DNA from: Avibacterium gallinarum
GTDB taxonomy: Bacteria > Pseudomonadota > Gammaproteobacteria > Enterobacterales > Pasteurellaceae
DNA: 64,000 nt
Assembly (NCBI RefSeq): GCF_002921135.1
Contig: NZ_PQVJ01000003.1
Coordinates: 16,895-80,894 of the forward strand
Direction of reading: 5' to 3'
Every line of letters starts with the position of its first letter. Position 1 is the first letter of the stretch. This document shows positions 47,542-58,401 of the stretch, piece after piece. A model generated the notes under the pieces. It was given only the letters and a program-made list of their open reading frames with translations, had not been told where the DNA came from and did not search any database. The translations under genes and the position numbers were made by a program.

Positions 47542-48176
47542 TTAACCTTTATAATCTTTACCAAAAATATTATACTCTACTGCCGAAACGATCTGATAAA
47601 TAGATTCCATATAATTTCTAACTATATCAATATATGAAACTATGTCAGATAATGTTATATCGCTAGCACTATTAGCTCTGTGAATTATATCATTACGTTT
47701 ATTCACAATTTCTGTAACTTGCGAAATAAGTGCACTATCTATGTTATGGCATCCTAAATTAATACCTAATAGCTTAAATACCTTTATTGTTTTTTCTACA
47801 TTACCTGATATTTTATACTCGTCAAGAAATCTTTTTATGCTATCATCTATAGATATTAAATGATGTGAAATATCCCTTGTATCATCGACGCCCTTCCAAG
47901 AATTTAAGCTCACTTTCAAAAAACACTTAGGAACTGTATTATGTTGATTAATGTAATTACAATGTCTTCTAAATATTTTTATTGCACAACTAGTTAGAAA
48001 TGACTCTAAACAAATACATAAATTAACTAAATAACTACAAGAAAAAAATTAACATTAGACTGAAAAAGCTCATCTGTATTCTTGATAATTCTATTATTGC
48101 TCTCTTCCACGATATTTCTTAAATTTTTCAATTTAGTATCAATATCTTGAAATTCACTTTCAAATGATATTACCAT
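47542..48176 (-). pseudogene. HEPN-domain protein (RiboL-PSP-HEPN-like), frameshifted in a T7 run
   Basis: From ATG at 48176 the frame reads MVISFESEFQDIDTKLKNL ... SNVNFFLVVI-stop. One extra T in the run at 48042-48048 restores SNVNFFSCSYLVNLCICLES and continues to 47542 as a protein of about 211 residues. The C-terminal part holds IVNKRNDIIHRA, an R-x4-H motif typical of HEPN RNases and toxins. AT-rich. It follows the DUF262 gene by five bases. Predicted RNase/toxin partner of a conflict system; inactive as sequenced unless frameshifting occurs or an internal start (47919) is used. Confidence 0.6.
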
Positions 48177-48181
48177 AAAAA

Positions 48182-49201
48182 TTACTCATTTATAACTGTA
48201 GATAACAAGTTTTCCCATAAACGCCGTCTTTTCATGATAGAAGATCGTGTTTGTGAACTCCTAGATAAGGTCCTTAAAAAATCATCATTATTACAAAGTT
48301 CCTCATACTTTTTTCTAATCTCAATTGCATATTTTTCTACTATCTCTGGTGATAATTGTCCAATAGAGTACATCTGTAATTCATAATGAACAATAGTCTT
48401 AAGCTTCATATTCTTCTTTCTAGCCAAATTAAGAAAAACATCATCACCAAATACTTTTTTACAATTAGATAAAGCAGTATGAAATTTATCCCTAAATTCT
48501 TCTATCAACTCTTCAGACACATCTTTTTTTGAAGACAAATAAGTATCTAAATATTCTTTTAGCCTATCTGAATAACCAGATAAATCTGCTGTAGCTAATG
48601 CAAAAAAGCGAAGTACCAATTCACTTTTACCACTTTCATCTTTAATGTGATTAAATTTATAACTCTCTAACTCAGATGATAACTCATCTAATAACTCATT
48701 AAATTTACTAGGATATAATGCATGACGAATTTCTTGATCTGTTAATATAACTGATCCTTGGTTAAGCCTAGCAAATATCTCCCTAATTAATTCCTGAGGA
48801 TTATCTTTTCTTAATACAATACAACGAATTGTTGTAGTCTCTAAATCACTTTTTAATTCACCTAGTTCGGAAAACCGTTTTCCTTCTAATTCAGAAAAAG
48901 CAGTCATTCCTTCTAAGGCAAATTCATCATTAAAAAACTTTTGAATAGTTGTTAATCGCTGTACCCCATCAATTACTAAGTGATTAGATTGAGAATCTTC
49001 TGCAAAATAGCACGAGGGTAAAGGAATTCTCATCAAACAAGATTCAATAAACTTAGACGCCCTTTTCCATCCTCTAGGTTTATCCCATTTATATTTTCTT
49101 TGAAAATCGGGATCTAGTTTTAATTTTCCTTCTTTTACTCTTGAAATTAATGTTTCAAAAGGATAGTCAATAGGAAATAAATTTAAGTGTTTAGTATTCA
49201 T
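48182..49201 (-). CDS. DUF262 (ParB/GmrSD-like) protein inserted in the thr operon
   Basis: 339 residues. N-terminal DUF262 domain: KLDPDFQRKYKWDKPRGWKR, LPSCYFAED, VIDGVQRLTTIQKFFN (family motif DGQQR, here DGVQR), IREIFARLNQGSVILTDQE and IRHALYPSKFNELL. The C-terminal half is helical; no DUF1524 HNH motif is present, unlike full GmrSD. DUF262 proteins use nucleotide in anti-phage restriction. Start ATG lies 17 bases after the thrB stop with AGAGAG upstream. AT content is visibly higher than in thrB or thrC. Likely a two-gene defence or toxin-antitoxin unit with the HEPN gene. Confidence 0.75.
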   Translation of the reverse strand: MNTKHLNLFPIDYPFETLISRVKEGKLKLDPDFQRKYKWDKPRGWKRASKFIESCLMRIPLPSCYFAEDSQSNHLVIDGVQRLTTIQKFFNDEFALEGMTAFSELEGKRFSELGELKSDLETTTIRCIVLRKDNPQELIREIFARLNQGSVILTDQEIRHALYPSKFNELLDELSSELESYKFNHIKDESGKSELVLRFFALATADLSGYSDRLKEYLDTYLSSKKDVSEELIEEFRDKFHTALSNCKKVFGDDVFLNLARKKNMKLKTIVHYELQMYSIGQLSPEIVEKYAIEIRKKYEELCNNDDFLRTLSRSSQTRSSIMKRRRLWENLLSTVINE

Positions 49202-49218
49202 AATGACTCTCTTTTTAA

Positions 49219-50163
49219 TTATATTAATTCTCTTGCGCCTTGGTTATCTACTTTACAAACGTGGACGAAGCCTTCGTTGTTTTGGAGATAATGGTTTTCC
49301 AAATAGGTGGCCACTTTACTGGCGGTGTTTAAATCTGGTGCGATGGCGAACATTGTTGGGCCTGAGCCTGAAATGCCAGAAGCCAGTGCGCCAAGATCGC
49401 GTACCGCTTGTTTTACTTCAGCGAAGTTTGGTAATAGTGCTTCACGATAAGGTTCTGCAATCACGTCTTTCATCATATAGGCGGCTAAGGCTTCTTGTTG
49501 CGTATGGCACGCGTGAACGAAACTGCCTAAATGACGGCCGTGTGTAATTACATCTTGACGCGTGTAGCTTTTCGGCAAAATGGCTCGCGCTTCTGAGGTA
49601 GAAACTTCAATGCCTGGGTATGCCAACACCCAATACCAGTTATCAAAAAATGGCAACTGCTGACAAATATTGCCGAGCGATTGTACCATTAATTGCACCC
49701 CACCTAAATAACAAGGGGCAACATTATCATAATGAATTGAGCCTGAAATACGCCCTTCCAGTTCGCCCATCATTTCCAATAATTCCATTTTGGAAAAAGG
49801 TTCATCGTGGAATTTATTTAACGCCACTAAAGCAGCCACAATAGAACAGGCGCTTGAGCCTAAGCCTGAGCCAATTGGCATATTTTTTTCTAGCGTTAAA
49901 CGCAGTGGCTTCACAGTGCCGTTGCGTAATTTTAAGCGTTCACTAAAAAGCACATAGGCTTGATACACAATGTTTTTTTGTGGCTCTTTGGGCAATTTAC
50001 GCACAAAATAGCCCGCACTTTCTAGCTCAAAGCCTTGGCTGATTGCCTCCACTTGCACCACATCGCCCAATAATGAGCCATCAATTGGGGACACCGCCGC
50101 CCCCAATGTATCAAAGCCCACGCTGATATTCGCACTAGATGCAGGGGCGTAAATTCGTAACAT
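49219..50163 (-). CDS. thrB: Homoserine kinase
   Basis: 314 residues, GHMP kinase phosphorylating homoserine. Motifs: [22 protein letters not shown] loop [18 protein letters not shown], and [13 protein letters not shown]. Nine bases after thrA. Normally followed by thrC; here DUF262 and HEPN genes intervene. Confidence 0.95.
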   Translation of the reverse strand: MLRIYAPASSANISVGFDTLGAAVSPIDGSLLGDVVQVEAISQGFELESAGYFVRKLPKEPQKNIVYQAYVLFSERLKLRNGTVKPLRLTLEKNMPIGSGLGSSACSIVAALVALNKFHDEPFSKMELLEMMGELEGRISGSIHYDNVAPCYLGGVQLMVQSLGNICQQLPFFDNWYWVLAYPGIEVSTSEARAILPKSYTRQDVITHGRHLGSFVHACHTQQEALAAYMMKDVIAEPYREALLPNFAEVKQAVRDLGALASGISGSGPTMFAIAPDLNTASKVATYLENHYLQNNEGFVHVCKVDNQGARELI

Positions 50164-50172
50164 AAATGCTCC

Positions 50173-52620
50173 TTAATTATGTAATGTTCTTAAAATATCG
50201 GCGAAGATCCCTGCCGCAGTTACCGCATTTCCTGCCCCATAGCCACGCAATAATAATGGGATTGGCTGATAGTAGCGGGTGTAGAATGCTAAGGCATTTT
50301 CACCATTTTTCACTTTATACAGTGGATCATCTTGCTCTACTTCTACAATCGACACTTTGCATTTGCCGTTTTCAATTTGTCCAACATAACGCAATACTTT
50401 GCCCTCTGCTTTCGCTTTTTCCACGCGCGCTTTAAATTCTGCATCAAGCTGTGGCAACATTGCCATAAATTCGTTCACTGATTTGCCTTCCGCAAAACCT
50501 TTTGGCAGCACGCCCTCTACTTCCACATCGCTTAATTCTAATTGTAAGCCTGCTTCACGGGCTAAAATAAGCAATTTACGCGCCACATCTTGTCCTGAAA
50601 GATCATCACGTGGATCGGGTTCAGTAAAGCCTTTTTCACGGGCTAATGCGGTAACTTCTGAAAGCGATAAGCCCTCTTCCAACTTGCCAAAAATAAAGGA
50701 AAGTGAGCCAGATAAAATGCCACTAAAGCGGATTAATTCGTCCCCTGCGGCTAATAAATTTTGCAAGTTTTCAATCACTGGCAAGCCCGCGCCCACATTG
50801 GTTTCATACAAGAATTTATGTTGGCTTTTACGCGCATTTTCACGCAATAAATTGTAGTACTCAAGTTCTCTTGTGTTGGCTTTTTTGTTTGGCGTAACCA
50901 CGTGGAAGCCCTCACTTAACGCACGGGCATACAAGCCAGCAACACTTTCCGCCGAGGTGCAATCCACAAATACAGGGTTTACAACGTGGTGTAATTTAAT
51001 GAAAGAAAGTAGCACATCAAAATCAGAGGGCTGTGTGGCATTTTCCAAATCTTCTTGCCAGTGATCCAAATTTAAGCCATTGGCATCAAGTAACATTTTA
51101 TTTGAGTTTGCAATGGCACAAACGCGGATCTCAATGTCCTTTTTTGCTAAATAATCTCGCTGATTTTTTACCTGTTCAATTAATTCACTACCTACGCCAC
51201 CTACCCCAACGAGAAAAATGTCCACCACTTTTTTGTTATTAAAAAGGGCTTGGTGCGTTGCTTTCACCGCTTCAATGGCTTTATTTTGTGGCACTACAGC
51301 AGAAATAGAACGCTCAGAAGATCCTTGTGCAATCGCTACAATGCTGATATTTGCTTGTGCTAATGCGGAGAAGAAATGGGCGGCAATCCCTTTCGCTTGA
51401 CGCATTCCCTCACCCACTACAGAAATAATAGAAAGATCTTTGATAACTTCAATGGCTTCTAAATCTTGATTTTTCAACTCCTGAGCAAATTCAGCCTCCA
51501 ATGCATTTTTTGCCACTTCTGCCGCTTTCACTGGCACGCAGAAGCTAATGCTATATTCTGAAGAAGATTGGGTAATCAAAATCACGGAAACGCCCGCTTT
51601 CGACATTGTAGAGAACACGCGAGCCGCCATTCCCACCATACCTTGCATTCCCGGCCCCGAAACGTTAAACATCGCCAAATTATCTAAATTGGTAATGCCT
51701 TTTACTTGGAGCTGTTCAGATTGAGAATGGCTATCAATAATCGTGCCTTTCGCCTCAGGATTGCCTGTATTTTTAATTAAGCAAGGAATATTCGCTTGCA
51801 CCAATGGCCCGATAGTACGCGGGTGAATCACTTTCGCCCCGAAATAAGAGAGTTCCATCGCTTCACGATAAGACAGGCTTGGCAATAAGCGGGCATCAGG
51901 CACAAGACGAGGATCACAAGTGAACACACCGTCCACATCTGTCCAAATTTCACACACAGAAGCATTTAAACAGGCAGCAAGGCACGCGGCGGAATAATCT
52001 GAACCATTACGACCGAGTAAAACAAGTTCCCCTTTCTCATTGCCCGCAGTAAAGCCCGCCATTAACACCACATTTTTCGGCGGAATACTTGCCGCATCAA
52101 TGCGTTTGGTAGATTCTTCAATATCCACAGAAGATTCTAAATATCCACCCTGAGCCAATAATTTTTCCACAGGATTAATCAGGGTAACTTGGTAGCCACG
52201 GGCTTCAAACCAGGCTTTCATCATTGCGATAGACAATTTTTCCCCGCGACAATCAATGGTCGCTTTCACCGCGTCATCTAACACGCCTTTAGCACGAATT
52301 TCTGCTAAAAGCTCGGCGATTTGAGCAAATTCTGCGTCAATCACGGCTTTACAGCCTGCGAGATCAAAATTTTCATTTTCGGCATATAAGCCATTAATAA
52401 TGGTATAGAAAATTTCAAGTGCTTGATTAAAATCGGTATCAGTTGGTAGGTTTTGGCTTGCTTTTTCAGAAAGGGCGACAAGATAATTGGTGATCTTAGC
52501 GGGGGCAGATAACACGCCAGCGGCTTGCTCTTCTAAATGGGCTTTTTCGATCAGCCGTGCCGCTTGTGAAAAACGTTCTGGATTTGCCAGCGAAGTGCCA
52601 CCAAATTTTAATACTCGCAT
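50173..52620 (-). CDS. thrA: Bifunctional aspartokinase I / homoserine dehydrogenase I
   Basis: 815 residues. N-terminal aspartokinase ([33 protein letters not shown]), central ACT regulatory region ([29 protein letters not shown]), C-terminal homoserine dehydrogenase (NAD loop [43 protein letters not shown]). Feedback-regulated by threonine in the family. First structural gene after the thr leader. Confidence 0.96.
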   Translation of the reverse strand: MRVLKFGGTSLANPERFSQAARLIEKAHLEEQAAGVLSAPAKITNYLVALSEKASQNLPTDTDFNQALEIFYTIINGLYAENENFDLAGCKAVIDAEFAQIAELLAEIRAKGVLDDAVKATIDCRGEKLSIAMMKAWFEARGYQVTLINPVEKLLAQGGYLESSVDIEESTKRIDAASIPPKNVVLMAGFTAGNEKGELVLLGRNGSDYSAACLAACLNASVCEIWTDVDGVFTCDPRLVPDARLLPSLSYREAMELSYFGAKVIHPRTIGPLVQANIPCLIKNTGNPEAKGTIIDSHSQSEQLQVKGITNLDNLAMFNVSGPGMQGMVGMAARVFSTMSKAGVSVILITQSSSEYSISFCVPVKAAEVAKNALEAEFAQELKNQDLEAIEVIKDLSIISVVGEGMRQAKGIAAHFFSALAQANISIVAIAQGSSERSISAVVPQNKAIEAVKATHQALFNNKKVVDIFLVGVGGVGSELIEQVKNQRDYLAKKDIEIRVCAIANSNKMLLDANGLNLDHWQEDLENATQPSDFDVLLSFIKLHHVVNPVFVDCTSAESVAGLYARALSEGFHVVTPNKKANTRELEYYNLLRENARKSQHKFLYETNVGAGLPVIENLQNLLAAGDELIRFSGILSGSLSFIFGKLEEGLSLSEVTALAREKGFTEPDPRDDLSGQDVARKLLILAREAGLQLELSDVEVEGVLPKGFAEGKSVNEFMAMLPQLDAEFKARVEKAKAEGKVLRYVGQIENGKCKVSIVEVEQDDPLYKVKNGENALAFYTRYYQPIPLLLRGYGAGNAVTAAGIFADILRTLHN

Positions 52621-52671
52621 AGAAATTCTCCTCAGTATAAATGTTGTGAATGCAAAAAATGCTTATAAAAA

Positions 52672-52697
52672 AACCCGCACTTTGTAATGCGGGTTTT
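52672..52697 (-). terminator. Attenuator of the thr operon
   Basis: Stem AACCCGCA (52672-52679) / TGCGGGTT (52688-52695), followed on the minus strand by T7. It lies between thrL and thrA, as expected for transcription attenuation. Confidence 0.88.
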
Positions 52698-52719
52698 CTG
52701 TGATCCTGTTTTTAACGCA

Positions 52720-52785
52720 CTAACCCGCCCCATTCATCGTAATGGTAATAATGGTGGTGGTAATCATTGCGATTGTGCGTTGCAT
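52720..52785 (-). CDS. thrL: thr operon leader peptide ThrL
   Basis: 21 codons: MQRTIAMITTTIITITMNGAG and stop; written in parts, six Thr and five Ile among 21 residues (MQRTIAM, ITTTIITIT, MNGAG). Same logic and C-terminal NGAG as E. coli ThrL. Ribosome stalling on Thr/Ile codons when charged tRNA is scarce would prevent the attenuator hairpin and raise expression of thrA, thrB, the inserted DUF262-HEPN genes and thrC. Confidence 0.92.
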   Translation of the reverse strand: MQRTIAMITTTIITITMNGAG

Positions 52786-52820
52786 TGTTGTGATTTTCCT
52801 AACAAAAAATGATGGTGTTA

Positions 52821-52849
52821 GAAATACCGAAATTTTCACGCCTTGTCAA
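52821..52849 (-). promoter_or_regulatory. Promoter of the thr operon
   Basis: On the minus strand TTGACA (52849-52844), 17 bases, TATTTC (52826-52821). A consensus -35 about 35 bases before thrL. Confidence 0.7.
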
Positions 52850-52921
52850 ACAGAAAATGAATAATATAGAATGATTTTGTTAAAATAATGCGAAACTTCA
52901 TAGGATATAGGTAAGCCCACA

Positions 52922-53626
52922 ATGACAATTCAACAAAATTTACAACAGCTGCAAACACAAATCCAACAAGCGTGCGAGCAAGCTCAGCGAGCCAGCACAG
53001 ATATCACTCTATTAGCAGTGAGCAAAACCAAGCCCGTAGAAGCCATTTTAGCAGCCTATCAAGCGGGACAACGTCAATTTGGCGAAAACTATGTGCAAGA
53101 GGGGGTAGAAAAAATTCAGCATTTTGAGGGGCAAGGTTTCGATCTCGAATGGCATTTTATCGGGCCGCTGCAATCGAATAAAAGCCGTTTAGTGGCAGAA
53201 CATTTTGATTGGATACAAACCCTTGATCGCGCCAAGATTGCCGATCGTCTTAACGATCAGCGTCCCCACTACAAAAAACCGTTGAATGTGCTGATTCAAA
53301 TTAATATTAGCGATGAAAGCAGTAAATCGGGTATTCAACCTGCGGAAATGCTGGATTTGGCAAAACACATCAAAAATCTACCGCACTTATGTTTGCGTGG
53401 GTTAATGGCAATTCCTGCACCAACAAATGATATTCATCAACAAAAACAAGCCTTTATGCAAATGCAGCAACTTTTCGAGCAGCTTCAACGCGCGCTGCCT
53501 GAATGCCAAATTGACACCCTTTCAATGGGAATGTCAGACGATTTAACCGCAGCCATTGAATGTGGTTCAACAATGGTTCGCATTGGCACAGCGATTTTTG
53601 GCGCACGCGATTACACGCCAAAATAA
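52922..53626 (+). CDS. yggS: PLP homeostasis protein YggS
   Basis: 234 residues, single-domain alanine-racemase-like TIM barrel binding PLP without known catalysis; controls free PLP and amino-acid balance. PLP Lys in AVSKTKPVEAI (near residue 36); GENYVQEGVEKI, WHFIGPLQSNK, SMGMSDDLTAAIECGSTMVRIG. Divergent from the thr operon. Confidence 0.93.
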   Translation: MTIQQNLQQLQTQIQQACEQAQRASTDITLLAVSKTKPVEAILAAYQAGQRQFGENYVQEGVEKIQHFEGQGFDLEWHFIGPLQSNKSRLVAEHFDWIQTLDRAKIADRLNDQRPHYKKPLNVLIQINISDESSKSGIQPAEMLDLAKHIKNLPHLCLRGLMAIPAPTNDIHQQKQAFMQMQQLFEQLQRALPECQIDTLSMGMSDDLTAAIECGSTMVRIGTAIFGARDYTPK

Positions 53627-53711
53627 GCCTTGTTTTAAGCAAAACTCTGTAATGCTTTTTACCCCTGACTATGGCATAATGCCTAGAATTTTTTGATGAT
53701 TGGAGATGATT

Positions 53712-54119
53712 ATGCGAATTTTACATACAATGTTACGCGTGGGCGATTTAGATCGTTCGATTAAATTTTATCAAGATGTGTTAGGTATGCGTTTATTGCG
53801 CACCAGCGAAAATCCAGAATATAAATATACCCTTGCCTTTTTAGGTTATGACGATGAAGACAAAGCTTCTGTGCTTGAATTAACCTACAACTGGGGCGTA
53901 CACGAATACGATCTGGGCAATGCTTACGGGCATATCGCTATCGGCGTGGACGATATTTATGCCACTTGCGAAGCCGTTCGCCAAGCAGGCGGAAAAGTTA
54001 CTCGTGAGCCAGGCCCAGTAAAAGGCGGCAAAACAGTAATTGCCTTCGTGGAAGATCCTGATGGTTACAAAATCGAGTTTATCGAAAATAAAAATGCGCA
54101 AGCTGGATTAGGCAACTAA
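53712..54119 (+). CDS. gloA: Lactoylglutathione lyase (glyoxalase I)
   Basis: 135 residues from ATG 53712 (GGAG at 53702-53705); TTG at 53700 is upstream of that site. Detoxifies methylglyoxal with glutathione. Metal ligands expected at His5 (MRILHTML), Glu in VLELTYNWG, His in [10 protein letters not shown] and Glu in [15 protein letters not shown] matches the E. coli enzyme. First of the gloA-rnt-antiporter cluster known from H. influenzae. Confidence 0.95.
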   Translation: MRILHTMLRVGDLDRSIKFYQDVLGMRLLRTSENPEYKYTLAFLGYDDEDKASVLELTYNWGVHEYDLGNAYGHIAIGVDDIYATCEAVRQAGGKVTREPGPVKGGKTVIAFVEDPDGYKIEFIENKNAQAGLGN

Positions 54120-54138
54120 GCTAAAAATAAACGGTTAC

Positions 54139-54182
54139 AAAGTGCGGTGGAAATTTTCGCAAATTTTACACCGCACTTTTTA
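54139..54182 (+). terminator. Terminator of gloA built from two inverted uptake signals
   Basis: AAAGTGCGGTG (54139-54149) pairs with CACCGCACTTT (54169-54179), followed by TTT. Two inverted USS cores forming a terminator is a known Haemophilus arrangement. Confidence 0.85.
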
Positions 54183-54213
54183 TCTCACCTTTGATCTGAT
54201 AGTCCATAATGTT

Positions 54214-54861
54214 ATGACAACAAGCGAACCAATTAATTATAATTTGCTAAAAAACCGCTTTCGTGGCTACTTGCCCGTGATTATTGATGTAGAAACCGCA
54301 GGCTTTAACGCAAAAACTGATGCGTTGCTCGAAATCGCCGCTATTACGGTAAAAATGGACGAAAATGGGTTCTTATTGCCCGATCAAAAGTGCCATTTTC
54401 ATATTCAACCTTTTGAAGGGGCGAATATTAATCCTGACTCACTCAAATTTAACGGCATTGATATTGATAACCCCTTGCGTGGTGCGATTTCGGAAAATAT
54501 CGCCATTAGTGAATTATTCAAAATGGTGCGTCAAGCACAAAAACAAGCGGAATGCCAACGTTCCATTATCGTGGCACATAATGCCACTTTCGACCAAAGT
54601 TTTTTAATGGCGGCGGCTGAACGCGTGCAAGCCAAGCGTAATCCATTCCACCCCTTTGGAATGTTTGACACCGCCACATTAAGCGGATTTATGTTCGGTC
54701 AAACGGTATTGGTGAAAGCCTGCCAAGCGGCGAACATTCCTTTTGATCATAAACAAGCGCATTCCGCTTTATATGATACAGAACGCACCGCAGAATTATT
54801 CTGTTATATGGTGAACCATCTCAAACAATTAGGTGGTTTTCCCCATCAAATAGCAGAATAA
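54214..54861 (+). CDS. rnt: Ribonuclease T
   Basis: 215 residues from ATG 54214; the longer frame from GTG 54142 runs through the USS terminator and is rejected. DEDDh exonuclease trimming tRNA and other stable RNA 3' ends. Motifs: [40 protein letters not shown]. Matches E. coli RNase T (215). Confidence 0.95.
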   Translation: MTTSEPINYNLLKNRFRGYLPVIIDVETAGFNAKTDALLEIAAITVKMDENGFLLPDQKCHFHIQPFEGANINPDSLKFNGIDIDNPLRGAISENIAISELFKMVRQAQKQAECQRSIIVAHNATFDQSFLMAAAERVQAKRNPFHPFGMFDTATLSGFMFGQTVLVKACQAANIPFDHKQAHSALYDTERTAELFCYMVNHLKQLGGFPHQIAE

Positions 54862-54914
54862 GTGCGGTAATTTTTTTATAAATTTTTCTTTTTCTCTTAA
54901 ATAAGGACAATGCA

Positions 54915-56273
54915 ATGTTACTTTCCAATCCTGTTGTGATTTCTATCATTGTATTGCTTGCGTTAAGTTTATTGCGCATTAACGTGGTGATTGCTTTGAT
55001 CATTTCCGCGCTAACCGCAGGCTTATGCAGCAATTTAACAATGAGCGAAACCATTCAAACCTTTACGGGTGGCTTAGGCGGCGGCGCTGAAGTGGCGATG
55101 AACTACGCTATTTTAGGTGCATTTGCCGTGGCAATTTCTAAATCAGGCATTACCGATTTGCTCGCTTTCAAAGTGATCCAAAAACTCGGCCATTCGCCAA
55201 ACGGGCTTTCAATGGCGACATTTAAATATTTCATTTTGGCAGTGTTGGTGATTTTCTCCATTTCATCACAAAACTTATTGCCAGTGCATATTGCCTTTAT
55301 TCCAATTGTGATCCCACCACTGCTCGCCATTTTCAATAAATTGAAAATTGACCGCCGTGCCGTGGCTTGTGTGCTAACTTTCGGTTTAACCGCCACTTAT
55401 ATGCTCTTGCCAGTGGGATTCGGGAAAATCTTTATCGAAAGCATTTTGGTGAAAAATATCAACCAAGTGGGCGCACCGCTCGGCTTACACACCAGCGTTG
55501 GCGAAGTTTCTCTTGCAATGATGTTACCGGTGATTGGAATGATTTTAGGCTTACTCACCGCTGTGTTCATCACCTATCGCAAACCAAGAGAATATGCCGT
55601 TTCAGACAACAACCTTAGCACGCAAGAAATTGAACAGCATATTGCAAATATCAAACCGTTCCACGTTATCGCCAGCATTGTTGCGATTGTGGTTACTTTC
55701 GGTTTACAACTTTTCACTGATTCCACCATTATCGGCGGTTTAGCAGGTTTAATCATTTTCGCTGTTTGTGGCATTTTCAAACTCAAAGAAAGCAACGATA
55801 TTTTCCAACAAGGCTTACGCCTAATGGCAATGATCGGCTTTGTGATGATTGCCGCCTCAGGCTTTGCTGCGGTGATTAACGCTACTGGCGGCGTAACCCA
55901 ATTAGTGGATACATTCAGCCAAGGCTTAGGCGCAGACAACAAAGGCTTGGCCGCATTATTAATGTTAATTGTGGGCTTGTTTATCACAATGGGGATCGGT
56001 TCGTCTTTCTCTACGGTACCAATCATCACCTCCATTTATGTGCCGCTTTGCTTAACCCTTGGATTTAGCCCATTAGCCACGGTTTCTATCGTAGGCGTGG
56101 CAGCCGCGCTTGGTGATGCAGGCTCCCCTGCTTCCGACTCTACACTCGGTCCAACATCAGGCTTGAATATGGACGGCAAACACGATCACATTTGGGATTC
56201 TGTCGTGCCGACCTTTATTCACTACAACATTCCATTAATTATTTTCGGCTGGCTAGCTGCAATGTATTTATAA
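54915..56273 (+). CDS. Na+/H+ antiporter-family membrane transporter (HI0325-like)
   Basis: 452 residues, about 11-12 hydrophobic helices. Repeated blocks [66 protein letters not shown] and [20 protein letters not shown] belong to the NhaC/YuiF-type family. Substrate unknown (Na+/H+ or amino acid). Follows rnt, the same order I recall in H. influenzae Rd. Ends at a clear terminator. Confidence 0.8.
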   Translation: MLLSNPVVISIIVLLALSLLRINVVIALIISALTAGLCSNLTMSETIQTFTGGLGGGAEVAMNYAILGAFAVAISKSGITDLLAFKVIQKLGHSPNGLSMATFKYFILAVLVIFSISSQNLLPVHIAFIPIVIPPLLAIFNKLKIDRRAVACVLTFGLTATYMLLPVGFGKIFIESILVKNINQVGAPLGLHTSVGEVSLAMMLPVIGMILGLLTAVFITYRKPREYAVSDNNLSTQEIEQHIANIKPFHVIASIVAIVVTFGLQLFTDSTIIGGLAGLIIFAVCGIFKLKESNDIFQQGLRLMAMIGFVMIAASGFAAVINATGGVTQLVDTFSQGLGADNKGLAALLMLIVGLFITMGIGSSFSTVPIITSIYVPLCLTLGFSPLATVSIVGVAAALGDAGSPASDSTLGPTSGLNMDGKHDHIWDSVVPTFIHYNIPLIIFGWLAAMYL

Positions 56274-56298
56274 GCAATGTTAGATAGAAGATAGACAG

Positions 56299-56328
56299 AA
56301 AAAGGACATCACAAGATGTCCTTTTTTA
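56299..56328 (+). terminator. Terminator after the antiporter gene
   Basis: Stem AAAGGACATC (56301-56310) / GATGTCCTTT (56315-56324), loop ACAA, followed by T tract. Confidence 0.9.
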
Positions 56329-56380
56329 TGCGATAATTTCCGCGCGCCCCAATCTCACTAAATCAATATTGAACGGAAAA

Positions 56381-56962
56381 ATGAACAAAACTCAACTCAT
56401 TCAAGCGTTACGCCAAAAAATTACGCAATGTTATCAGCAATATCCAATGCCTGATACAGAGAAAATTTATGCAAAATTTGACCGCACTTTATTTAGTGAA
56501 GATTTCCAGCTATTCAAATTTTATCGTGCAGAATTAGACAACACCCTTGCTCAAATCGCACGTTTGCAAGAAAACGAACAGGCTCAATGTCAATTTTATA
56601 GCGAAAAACTGCTTGCCCAATTACAAGCCTTGTTAGATGCCATAAAACAACAGAAATCGAGAAAAACAACGCAGCATAATCCGCAGAAAGCGCCACTCAC
56701 CGCAAAGGATAAGCAGCAACACGCCATTCATCGCCTGCCGCCAAGGGAACGCTTAGAGAAATATTACGAAGCCCTACAAGCCTTAAATGCAAAAATTGAG
56801 CAGCAACAAGATCAGTATTTTCAAGCCCAAGAAGAATTGGAAAAACAGCGGCTCCAACAGCTCATCGCACACACCCAACAACGCCGTGCGCGCTGTTTGG
56901 AAGCCATTGAATTATTGGAAGGATATTTGGCTTTAGAACAGTCGCAAAAGAATGACAAATAG
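56381..56962 (+). CDS. priC: Primosomal replication protein PriC
   Basis: 193 residues from ATG 56381, which follows ACGGAAAA; the TTG at 56369 is less likely. Helical, Gln/Lys-rich. Family blocks: FDRTLFSEDFQLF, LPPRERLEKYYEALQALN and a C-terminal RARCLEAIELLEGYL. PriC restarts stalled forks by loading DnaB. USS at 56481 inside the gene. Confidence 0.8.
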   Translation: MNKTQLIQALRQKITQCYQQYPMPDTEKIYAKFDRTLFSEDFQLFKFYRAELDNTLAQIARLQENEQAQCQFYSEKLLAQLQALLDAIKQQKSRKTTQHNPQKAPLTAKDKQQHAIHRLPPRERLEKYYEALQALNAKIEQQQDQYFQAQEELEKQRLQQLIAHTQQRRARCLEAIELLEGYLALEQSQKNDK

Positions 56963-56990
56963 CTCAAATGCTAACAATGATTAAATATAA

Positions 56991-57022
56991 AAAAACGCTT
57001 TCTTACTGAAAGCGTTTTTATT
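56991..57022. terminator. Bidirectional terminator between priC and fabB
   Basis: 12-bp stem AAAAACGCTTTC (56991-57002) / GAAAGCGTTTTT (57008-57019), loop TTACT. Confidence 0.92.
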
Positions 57023-57035
57023 ATTTTAGCTTGGT

Positions 57036-58256
57036 TTATTTTGTATAACGTCTAAATACCAATGTTGCGTTTGTGCCGCCGAAACCAAAGCTGTTTGACA
57101 TTACGGTATTTAAGCCTGCGTTTTCTTTGGTTTCTGTTACGATGTTCATTCCTTCCGCTTGTGGATCGAGGGTTTCGATGTTAATGCTTGGGGCGATGAA
57201 ATCGTTGTCTAACATTAATAAGGTGTAAATGGCTTCGTGTGCGCCAGCCGCACCTAGTGAATGGCCTGTCATTGATTTGGTTGATGAAATGGCTGGTTTT
57301 TGATCACCGAAAACATTTTTGATCGCGCCTAATTCTTTCACATCGCCCACTGGCGTTGACGTGCCATGTACGTTGATGTAGTCAATAGGGGTATCTACTG
57401 TTGCCATTGCTTGTTTCATACAACGTTCTGCGCCTTCACCGCTCGGTGCAACCATATCATAACCATCAGAAGTTGCACCATAGCCCACGATTTCCGCATA
57501 GATTTTTGCACCACGCGCAAGAGCGTGTTCTAATTCTTCAACCACAACCACAGCGCCACCACCTGCAATTACGAAACCATCACGGTTTGCGTCATAAGCG
57601 CGCGAAGCTTTTTCTGGGGTGTCGTTATATTTGGTGGAAACTGCACCCATTGCGTCAAATTCTGTGGCACATTCCCACGATAATTCTTCTGCACCGCCGG
57701 CAAAAACAATGTCTTGTTTGCCTAATTGAATTAATTCTAAAGCGTGGCCGATACAATGTGCAGAAGTGGCACAAGCGGAGCTGATACTATAATTCACGCC
57801 ACGGATTTTGTAAGGCGTTGCTAAACAAGCTGATACACTTGATGCCATTGTTTTGGTTACTGCATAAGGGCCAACGGCTTTCACGCCACGCGGGCCACGC
57901 ACGGCATCACAAGCGATAAGCTGATTGTGTGCAGAACCTGTACCAGCGCCAATCACCAAACCGGTGCGATCGTTAGACACTTGTTCTTCTGTTAAGCCTG
58001 CGTCTTCAATGGCTTCTTTCATTGAAAGATAAGCATAAGCTGCCGCATCGCCCATAAAGCGATAAACTTTACGATCAATCAATTCTGAAGGTGTAATTTT
58101 GAGCGTACCTGCGATATGGCTACGCATACCCATTTCCACAAACTCTGGCACTAACTCAATGCCTGATTTACCCGCTTTTAATGAAGCTAATACTTCTTCT
58201 TTATTGTTACCAATACTGGAAATGACACCGAAACCAGTAATCACCGCTCTTCTCAT
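57036..58256 (-). CDS. fabB: 3-oxoacyl-[acyl-carrier-protein] synthase I FabB
   Basis: 406 residues, condensing enzyme required for unsaturated fatty acids. Active-site Cys in [14 protein letters not shown], His in [15 protein letters not shown] and [16 protein letters not shown]-terminal [15 protein letters not shown]. Length equals E. coli FabB (406). Divergent from mnmC, as in E. coli. Confidence 0.97.
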   Translation of the reverse strand: MRRAVITGFGVISSIGNNKEEVLASLKAGKSGIELVPEFVEMGMRSHIAGTLKITPSELIDRKVYRFMGDAAAYAYLSMKEAIEDAGLTEEQVSNDRTGLVIGAGTGSAHNQLIACDAVRGPRGVKAVGPYAVTKTMASSVSACLATPYKIRGVNYSISSACATSAHCIGHALELIQLGKQDIVFAGGAEELSWECATEFDAMGAVSTKYNDTPEKASRAYDANRDGFVIAGGGAVVVVEELEHALARGAKIYAEIVGYGATSDGYDMVAPSGEGAERCMKQAMATVDTPIDYINVHGTSTPVGDVKELGAIKNVFGDQKPAISSTKSMTGHSLGAAGAHEAIYTLLMLDNDFIAPSINIETLDPQAEGMNIVTETKENAGLNTVMSNSFGFGGTNATLVFRRYTK

Positions 58257-58401
58257 AAATTATTCCTTTTGCGTTGAAAGAGTAAAAAATACAGTTGGTC
58301 GCTAACTTACTACGAAATGAAAATATTGCAAGCATTTCTTGGAAGGTTCGACCAATCCCGAAAATTTCGCTATTATAGCAAACTCGAGTAGCACAACAAA
58401 G

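Noticed and set aside
50399..50857. Plus-strand open frame of 152 codons opposite thrA
   Set aside because: Antisense shadow of conserved thrA codons, with no ribosome site or recognisable protein.
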